From: Gordonia bronchialis DSM 43247
GTDB taxonomy: Bacteria; Actinomycetota; Actinomycetes; Mycobacteriales; Mycobacteriaceae
Direction: 5' to 3'
DNA length: 64,000 nucleotides
Assembly (NCBI RefSeq): GCF_000024785.1
Contig: NC_013441.1
Location: 1,736,001-1,800,000, forward strand
Shown: in pieces, positions 56,077 to 64,000 of the stretch
Numbering within the stretch: position 1 is the stretch's first letter
Layout of the letters: every line of letters begins with the position of its first letter
Position numbers and translations under genes: made by a program
Notes under the pieces: generated by a model
Told to the model about the DNA's origin: nothing
Database searches by the model: none
Seen by the model: only the letters and a program-made list of their open reading frames with translations

Positions 56077-57579
56077 ATGACGCAATCGACAACGCATGTG
56101 CTCATGGACGGGCGACCGGAGCGGTCGCAGGCTGGGGACTTCGCCCCCACGCATCTCACGAGTGCTTCGGGCTGGTCGGCACGAACCTGGTTGCTCCTCG
56201 TAGTGCTCGCGGGGGCTCTGTTCCTCGACGCGCTCGATGTGTCGATGGTGGGCGTGGCCCTGCCTTCGATCGGGGCGGATCTGGGCATGGATCAGGCGAG
56301 TCTGCAGTGGATCGTGAGTGGATACGCGCTGGGTTACGGAGGCCTGCTCCTGCTCGGCGGACGGGCGAGCGACCTCTTCGGCAGACGACGCGTCTTCCTC
56401 ACGGCGCTCGCGGTCTTCGCGGTCGCATCCGTGTTCAGTGCGCTGGTGGACGTCAACGCACTCATCGTCGTGCTGAGATTCGTCAAGGGCGTCGCCGCCG
56501 CCTTCACCGTCCCGGCGGGACTGTCGATCATCACCACCACCTTCGCCGAAGGGCCCGCCCGGAACCGGGCACTGTCGATCTACACGGTGAGCGGGGCGAG
56601 TGGCTTCTCGCTGGGACTGGTCTTCGGTGGTCTGCTCACCGAGATGTCGTGGCGCGCAACGCTGATCTTTCCCGGTCCGGTCGCGTTGCTCCTGCTGTTG
56701 GCCGGAACGCGGGTCATCCCGCGATCGCACGCCGCGCGGGTCAACTGGGCCCACTTCGACGTCGCCGGGGCAGTGACCAGCACCGGATCGCTGCTGCTCC
56801 TGGTCCTCGGCGTGGTGCGCGCGCCGGACGTGGGGTGGGCGGCACCGCAGACCATCGGGGTGCTCGTCGCGTCGGCTGTGTCGGCCATCGCGTTCGTGGT
56901 CATCGAGCAACGACACGGCCATCCACTGGTCCGGCTCGGCGTGCTGCGCTCAGTGTTGCTCGTACACGCCAACATCTCCGGCGCCCTGATGTTCGGCGGG
57001 TACGTCGCCTTTCAGTTCGTCGTGACCCTCTATCTGCAGGATTCGCTGGGATGGTCGCCGATGGCGATGGCACTCGGCTTCCTGCCGGCCGGCCTGATCG
57101 TCGCCACCAGCGCGATCAAGATGGACAAGGTGCTCGACCGGGTCGGTACGCCGGTGCTGATGATCGCCGGTTTCGTTGCCTTCCTCGGCGGATATCTGTG
57201 GTTCTCGCGCGCCGAACCCGGTATGGCCTACGCGATCTTCCTCCTGCCGACGATCGTGCTGCTCGGGGTCGGTTTCGCGCTGACGTTCCCGTCGATCACC
57301 TCTCAGGGCACCGCGGGTGTCCACGACGACGATCAGGGTCTCGCCTCGGGGCTGGTCAACACCAGTGTCCAGGTCGGCGGTGCGGTGATGATGGCCGTTG
57401 TGACCGCGATCCTGGCCAGTGCCCATCGTGCGTCGGAACCGGGCGAGTTGCTCGGCGGGATGACCACGGCCATCTGGGTGGTCAGTGGACTGTCGGTGAT
57501 CGGCCTGCTCGGTGCGATCGGCGTGGCATGGTGGTCGAGGGTCAGGGCACGCAGTGTTTCGCTCGGCGTGAACGCCTGA
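56077..57579 (+). CDS. MFS drug-efflux transporter, DHA2 (14-helix) type
   Basis: A 500-residue membrane protein from ATG 56077 (ATG 56053 is possible but lies in the operator). Motif C-like and A-like features are DALDVSMVGVALPSIGADLG, GGRASDLFGRRRVF and SGASGFSLGLVFGG. About 14 hydrophobic segments are seen. Resembles proton-driven multidrug exporters of the EmrB/QacA group. Controlled by the adjacent MarR gene by inference. Confidence 0.9.
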   Translation: MTQSTTHVLMDGRPERSQAGDFAPTHLTSASGWSARTWLLLVVLAGALFLDALDVSMVGVALPSIGADLGMDQASLQWIVSGYALGYGGLLLLGGRASDLFGRRRVFLTALAVFAVASVFSALVDVNALIVVLRFVKGVAAAFTVPAGLSIITTTFAEGPARNRALSIYTVSGASGFSLGLVFGGLLTEMSWRATLIFPGPVALLLLLAGTRVIPRSHAARVNWAHFDVAGAVTSTGSLLLLVLGVVRAPDVGWAAPQTIGVLVASAVSAIAFVVIEQRHGHPLVRLGVLRSVLLVHANISGALMFGGYVAFQFVVTLYLQDSLGWSPMAMALGFLPAGLIVATSAIKMDKVLDRVGTPVLMIAGFVAFLGGYLWFSRAEPGMAYAIFLLPTIVLLGVGFALTFPSITSQGTAGVHDDDQGLASGLVNTSVQVGGAVMMAVVTAILASAHRASEPGELLGGMTTAIWVVSGLSVIGLLGAIGVAWWSRVRARSVSLGVNA

Positions 57580-57597
57580 TTTTCGCAGCCGCCGCCC

Positions 57598-57631
57598 TTG
57601 AGTGCTGGCACTCGCATGTATAGAGTGCTAG
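57598..57631 (+). promoter_or_regulatory. CIRCE element and overlapping groE promoter
   Basis: CTGGCACTC-N9-GAGTGCTAG (57605-57631) is the HrcA-binding CIRCE inverted repeat, one mismatch per arm from TTAGCACTC/GAGTGCTAA. It overlaps a possible TTGAGT (57598) and TATAGA (57619). HrcA bound here would repress groES-groEL at normal temperature. Confidence 0.85.
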
Positions 57632-57731
57632 GTGGCACTGAACAAGCCTCGGCACCCGCGACGACGAGGTTTTGTCCCAGGGCCATGAACGTGCAGATTC
57701 TTTCTCAGTACGAAAGTTGAGGACTCACATC

Positions 57732-59748
<2,017 letters not shown>

Positions 59749-59776
59749 GCCCGGTCTCCCAGCGCATCGACCGACG

Positions 59777-59816
59777 ACATCGGGGCTCCCACTCGTCCGA
59801 GTGGGAGCCCCGATGT
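59777..59816. terminator. Bidirectional terminator between groEL1 and whiB3
   Basis: Arms ACATCGGGGCTCCCACTCG and CGAGTGGGAGCCCCGATGT are perfectly complementary over 19 bp with a two-base loop. The hairpin lies between convergent genes and ends 14 bases before the whiB3 stop. Confidence 0.9.
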
Positions 59817-59829
59817 GTGTCCGGTGGAT

Positions 59830-60126
59830 TCAGCTGGCGATCCGGCGCCCGACGCCACGCTTCATCAGGATGCTGCGTTCGGACTCCGAGAGCCCGCCCC
59901 AGATGCCGTAGGGCTCGGCGACGGCCAAGGCGTGCTCACGGCACTGGGCGATGACCGGGCACTGATGGCACATCTCCTTGGCGCGTCGCTCGCGCTGGGC
60001 GCGTGCTCGCCCGCGCTCACCGTCGGGGTGGAAGAACATCGATGAGTCGACTCCACGGCAGAGACCGTGCATCTGCCACTCCCAGATGTCCGCATTCGGG
60101 CCGGGAAGGTGATTGGGCTGGGGCAT
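59830..60126 (-). CDS. whiB3: WhiB3-type redox-sensing regulator
   Basis: A 98-residue iron-sulfur transcription factor. The four cluster cysteines are C23, C53, C56 and C62 (LCRG; EMCHQCPVIAQC), followed by the turn GIWGG (74-78) and a basic tail. MPQPNHLPGPNADIW is close to M. tuberculosis WhiB3, which also neighbours groEL1. It binds sigma factor region 4 and links redox state to lipid metabolism. AAGGAG lies eight bases before ATG 60126. Confidence 0.95.
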   Translation of the reverse strand: MPQPNHLPGPNADIWEWQMHGLCRGVDSSMFFHPDGERGRARAQRERRAKEMCHQCPVIAQCREHALAVAEPYGIWGGLSESERSILMKRGVGRRIAS

Positions 60127-60568
60127 GGCAGCTACTCCTTGTTCAAAGTGTCCCCGATAGGGGATCGCTCGAAAGCAATGGCGCGTCGATTCGTAGGTCA
60201 TTCCGCAGCAACGCAAGGCACACATTAAGCGGGGTCGAGAAAGCGAGTCAATACCGTCGAATTCGGGTCTGACCAGGGTGAAAATCTCCAAATTGTTAAC
60301 GGCAGGTGAGGTAAGCGGACCGCGCTACCACATCTGTGGGGAACCGGTGTACACACCCTCATCAGGGTGTCGCACAGGGGCTTTGAACAGGCATTTCCGG
60401 AAATCTGACCGCTGCGTGAGCGGGTGTGTCAGATGTGGTGACGTGTGGAGATGACTGTGTTTGATTTACCTGGACGAAATCTATGGCTCATCTGCCGGTG
60501 ATGTGGCATCGGAATTAACGTTTGTGACCGTTGGTTAAATTCATACAAACCGGAACTGAACGACGTGA
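60127..60568. other. Long promoter region of whiB3 and the following gene
   Basis: No gene is seen in this divergent gap. It is less GC-rich than its surroundings, with several TTAA-containing stretches near 60,300 and 60,535. TCCCC-GATA-GGGGA (60151-60164) is a short inverted repeat 25 bases before the whiB3 start. I could not assign promoters. Confidence 0.5.
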
Positions 60569-60595
60569 GCCAGACCACTTCTTGAGGGGGACGAC

Positions 60596-61435
60596 ATCAC
60601 TTCTGAACTGCGACGACACCGCGCCGCGGATGATCTCGCCGACGACTGGCGGGCAGCCGTCGAGGCCGGCGGCCGGGGAGAGGTGGCGGCGGCGCTGACC
60701 CGGCTGGGCGAGATGCGCGCACGCTGCGGCGCACGTGACGACCTGCGGTCCCTCGCCTGGAGCACCGCGGCCTCCCTCCACCGGCAGGCCGGACGACACC
60801 GTGCGGCCCACATCCTCGACGGACGCGCGCTCGCCGCGGCCGCGCCGTTCGTGGCGCCGCAGTGCCGTGTTCGTCATGATCTGGGCCGGGCCGCCCTCAG
60901 CGACGCGCTCGTCGGCCTCGCCGCGGACAACCTGGGTCTGATGCGGCTGACGGCGTCGCAGCGACTCCTCGACCGGTGTGATGTGCTGCTCGCCGACCTC
61001 GATACCGAACATCCCGGACGCTGGGATCACCGGCAGTGGGAGACCGGGGGACGCGGATGGCTCCGATCCCGATGGGTGCGGGCCGAACTGGCCATGTACT
61101 TCGGCGTCGGCACCCAGGCCGTCGAGATCTCGGGTGCCGCGGTGGCGGCGACTGATGAGATAACCGACGGCATCACTCCTCGGCACCGCATCAAGACCCG
61201 CCTGATCGCCGCGGCCGCCGATGCCGCGGCCGGTGACCTCGACCGGTCGGCCGCTCGCGCGCGCCAACTCGCCGATCACGCCCGAGAAGAAGGACTCGGC
61301 CCGCTGCAGTGGGCTGCACTGTCTCTACTGGCGGGGACCGGCGCTGCGTCGCAGATCGAACGAGACCTCCTGGTGAACCTGCGTGATCGGCTCCGTCGGC
61401 AGGGCATGCCGTTGTCGAGCGCGGACGATCGCTAA
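60596..61435 (+). CDS. Rv3415c-like hypothetical protein, start uncertain
   Basis: An Ala/Arg-rich helical protein that looks like repeated helix pairs (TPR-like): LTRLGEMRARCGARDDL, GDLDRSAARARQLADHAREE. The first conventional start is GTG 60683, but protein-like sequence continues upstream (SELRRHRAADDLADDWRAAV) to an ATC at 60596 that has GAGGGGG five bases before it. From there the length is 279 residues, close to Rv3415c. A non-standard ATC start, or a sequence error, is needed. Function unknown. Between whiB3 and sigD as in M. tuberculosis. Confidence 0.6.
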   Translation: MTSELRRHRAADDLADDWRAAVEAGGRGEVAAALTRLGEMRARCGARDDLRSLAWSTAASLHRQAGRHRAAHILDGRALAAAAPFVAPQCRVRHDLGRAALSDALVGLAADNLGLMRLTASQRLLDRCDVLLADLDTEHPGRWDHRQWETGGRGWLRSRWVRAELAMYFGVGTQAVEISGAAVAATDEITDGITPRHRIKTRLIAAAADAAAGDLDRSAARARQLADHAREEGLGPLQWAALSLLAGTGAASQIERDLLVNLRDRLRRQGMPLSSADDR

Positions 61436-61549
61436 GGTGACTAATGGCTTGCCGTAGTTCGAACGCCACGCCGTAACGGTGTGCGGGGGGTCATATCAGG
61501 ACCGGTACGTCCGGTCAACCGACATGTAACACGGGGATTCCGACTGACG

Positions 61550-62137
61550 ATGAAGCTGACAGGTGGTGAGTTGGACGACGCGGTCCGTGCCGCAAGGCAA
61601 GGGGACCGCGCCGCTCTCACGTCAGTTCTCGAAAGTGTGCAGGACCCCATTCTGCGCTACTGCCGAGGGCGTATTGGAGCCGGAGAACGCCACTTGTTCT
61701 CCGCCGATGACATTGCGCAGGAGGCGTTGATGGCGGTGATGACTGCCCTGCCCCGGTATCAGGACCAGGGCAAGCCGTTCATGGCGTTCGTCTACGGCAT
61801 CGCCGCACACAAGGTCGCAGACGCGCTCCGTGTGGCGGGCCGGGTGAAGGCCGATCCGACCGATGACGTGCCCGAGGTCACCACACTCGCCGGTGGACCG
61901 GAGCAACTGGCTCTCGACGCCGACGCCAGCCGCCGCATGCGAGCCCTGCTCGAGATCCTCCCGGAGAAGCAACGGGAGGTCCTGGTCCTGCGTCTCGTCG
62001 TCGGGATGTCGGCCGAGGAGACCGCCGACGCCGTCGGCAGCACGCCCGGGGCGGTCCGGGTCGCACAGCACCGGGCGCTGGCGAAGCTGAAGAACGAACT
62101 CAAGAGGACAGGAGGGGCAAATGAACGACGCGCATGA
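61550..62137 (+). CDS. sigD: ECF RNA polymerase sigma factor SigD
   Basis: A 195-residue group 4 sigma factor. Region 2 includes SADDIAQEALMAVMTALPRY and FVYGIAAHKVADALR; region 4 includes LLEILPEKQREVLVLRLVVG and GSTPGAVRVAQHRALAKLK. ATG 61550 is used; the ribosome binding site is weak, so the start is uncertain. Its end overlaps rsdA by 17 bases. Confidence 0.93.
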   Translation: MKLTGGELDDAVRAARQGDRAALTSVLESVQDPILRYCRGRIGAGERHLFSADDIAQEALMAVMTALPRYQDQGKPFMAFVYGIAAHKVADALRVAGRVKADPTDDVPEVTTLAGGPEQLALDADASRRMRALLEILPEKQREVLVLRLVVGMSAEETADAVGSTPGAVRVAQHRALAKLKNELKRTGGANERRA

Positions 62138-63155
62138 CTGGCGGCACCGCCGCGCGAACGCCGGACGTGACCCTCTGTCCGGAGACACCCCCGAGATGAC
62201 CGGACCCGTCGACTGGCCGACCGAGGCCGGCGACGGAGCGCCTGTCGATCTCTCCCAGGTCGCCTTCGACGACCGATTCCTCGACGCGCTCTCGCGTGAC
62301 GTCCCAGTGGAGACCCGCGACGACGGTGAGTACGAGCTCGCCGCACTCCTGTCGGGTTGGCGCCACGGCGCACTCGACGCGCCCCCACCCGAACTGCCCT
62401 CGGTCGACGAGGTCGAACGCGCCATCGCGGCCTCCGAACGGGTCAGCCGCGGCAAGCGTATGGTCCGCCACCTGCGGGTCGTCTCGGGTGCGGCGGCCAT
62501 CGTCGTCGTCGCGGCCGCCGGTCTCACGGTCCTCTCCGAGGGCTCGCAACCGGGCGACGCGTTGTGGCCGGTCAAGCGGGTCGTGTTCGCCCAGGCTGCG
62601 TCGGAGACGCAGGCCGCCCACGATGTGCGATCAAATCTGGAGAGCGCCGAGGCCGCCATGGCCGCCGGGGACACCGTGGCCGCGTCCAGTCTCATCGCCA
62701 AGGCCGAGAGCCAAATGGGCCCGATGCGCGACGGTGACAAGCGCAATGAGATGAACGACTGGATCGCACGGCTGCGGGCCGGAACCGGCAAGGCGACCGA
62801 GACCAACGTGTCGACCTCGCCGTCGGCGCCGGGTTCGGGGACGACCTCGCCGAACGAGAACACCACATCGCCTGATCCACGACTGCGAACCAGGTCAGAG
62901 CAGCAGACGACCCCGCCCGGTTCCACCGATAATCGCAGCACGGCGCCTCGGACCACTCCGCCGCCGAGCGGGCCGGTCACCACCGAGCCGAGTGTTCCGC
63001 CCACGCGGCCGACCAACCCGACGACGAGTCAACAGCAGCCGGTACCGACCACGACCACCACGTCCTACACGGTCACGGTGCCGACGCAGACACCGCCGCC
63101 GGCGAGTACCGACGTGCCCACCGTCACGACCACGACGACCGTTCCGTCACGCTGA
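62121..63155 (+). CDS. rsdA: Anti-sigma-D factor RsdA
   Basis: A 344-residue membrane protein. The cytoplasmic N-terminus (~1-110) holds the sigma-binding segment (LDALSRDVPVETRDDGEYEL). One membrane helix lies at about 116-136 (VVSGAAAIVVVAAAGLTVL). An extracellular helical part is followed by a Thr/Pro/Ser-rich tail of over 100 residues. Overlap with sigD fits coupled synthesis of sigma and its inhibitor. Confidence 0.9.
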   Translation: MNDAHDWRHRRANAGRDPLSGDTPEMTGPVDWPTEAGDGAPVDLSQVAFDDRFLDALSRDVPVETRDDGEYELAALLSGWRHGALDAPPPELPSVDEVERAIAASERVSRGKRMVRHLRVVSGAAAIVVVAAAGLTVLSEGSQPGDALWPVKRVVFAQAASETQAAHDVRSNLESAEAAMAAGDTVAASSLIAKAESQMGPMRDGDKRNEMNDWIARLRAGTGKATETNVSTSPSAPGSGTTSPNENTTSPDPRLRTRSEQQTTPPGSTDNRSTAPRTTPPPSGPVTTEPSVPPTRPTNPTTSQQQPVPTTTTTSYTVTVPTQTPPPASTDVPTVTTTTTVPSR

Positions 63156-63186
63156 TCGAAGCGAGGCGCGTTGAGCGGTCGTCCGT

Positions 63187-64000
<814 letters not shown>

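Overview
The window is high-GC actinobacterial DNA from the mycolic-acid-containing Mycobacteriales. Gordonia or a close relative is my best guess; gene content supports the order firmly and the genus only loosely. Two blocks follow M. tuberculosis gene order as I remember it. Block 1 (bases 1-16,682) matches glyA1-desA2-phoH2-fum-glpX-Rv1100-xseBA-Rv1109c-ispH. Block 2 (16,698-64,000) matches the ESX-4 locus, then rplM-rpsI-glmM, glmS-nnr-alr-tsaE-tsaB-rimI-tsaD-groES-groEL1, whiB3, sigD-rsdA and guaB2. The blocks meet between ispH and mycP4, which is a rearrangement relative to M. tuberculosis.

Layout. 0-16.7 kb: one-carbon, lipid and central-carbon genes (SHMT, DesA-type desaturase, fumarase, class II FBPase), PhoH2, an HNH endonuclease, an L,D-transpeptidase, a PIG-L/methyltransferase fusion, a frameshifted beta-propeller lipoprotein, exonuclease VII and IspH. 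16.7-25.2 kb: type VII secretion (MycP4, EccD4, EccC4 and an Rv3446c-like protein) with no esx gene pair in the usual place. 25.3-28.4 kb: L13, S9, GlmM and a HAD phosphatase. 28.4-43.1 kb: an accessory minus-strand catabolic region lying between glmM and glmS. 43.2-47.2 kb: a secreted beta-propeller under a probable IdeR box, and a plus-strand three-gene module whose first two products look type VII secretion related. 47.2-64 kb: core genes for amino-sugar synthesis, NAD(P)HX repair, alanine racemase, t6A synthesis, GroES/GroEL1, WhiB3, SigD/RsdA and GuaB.

The accessory region is the most unusual part. It encodes three luciferase-like flavin monooxygenases, a flavin reductase, a RibBA (local FMN supply), a SnoaL-like protein, an alpha/beta hydrolase, two SDRs, an acyl-CoA ligase, a PucR-type regulator, and an APH-like kinase next to an ACAD10/11-like acyl-CoA dehydrogenase. 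A 16-bp palindromic motif (approximately TTGTGGGWWNCCCACAA) lies exactly 54 nt before three different start codons in this region, and a fourth example lies 98 nt before a fifth gene. I infer a co-regulated pathway: oxygenation, probably Baeyer-Villiger-like, then lactone or ester hydrolysis, CoA activation, phosphorylation of a hydroxyacyl-CoA, and elimination into beta-oxidation.

The same region is damaged. Single-base frameshifts interrupt at least six genes, the ligase lacks its middle, and a 913-bp near-identical direct repeat duplicates parts of the ligase and one monooxygenase. Elsewhere in the window I found only one frameshift (near 10,750). Either this cluster is decaying or its consensus sequence is locally poor; the sequence alone does not decide.
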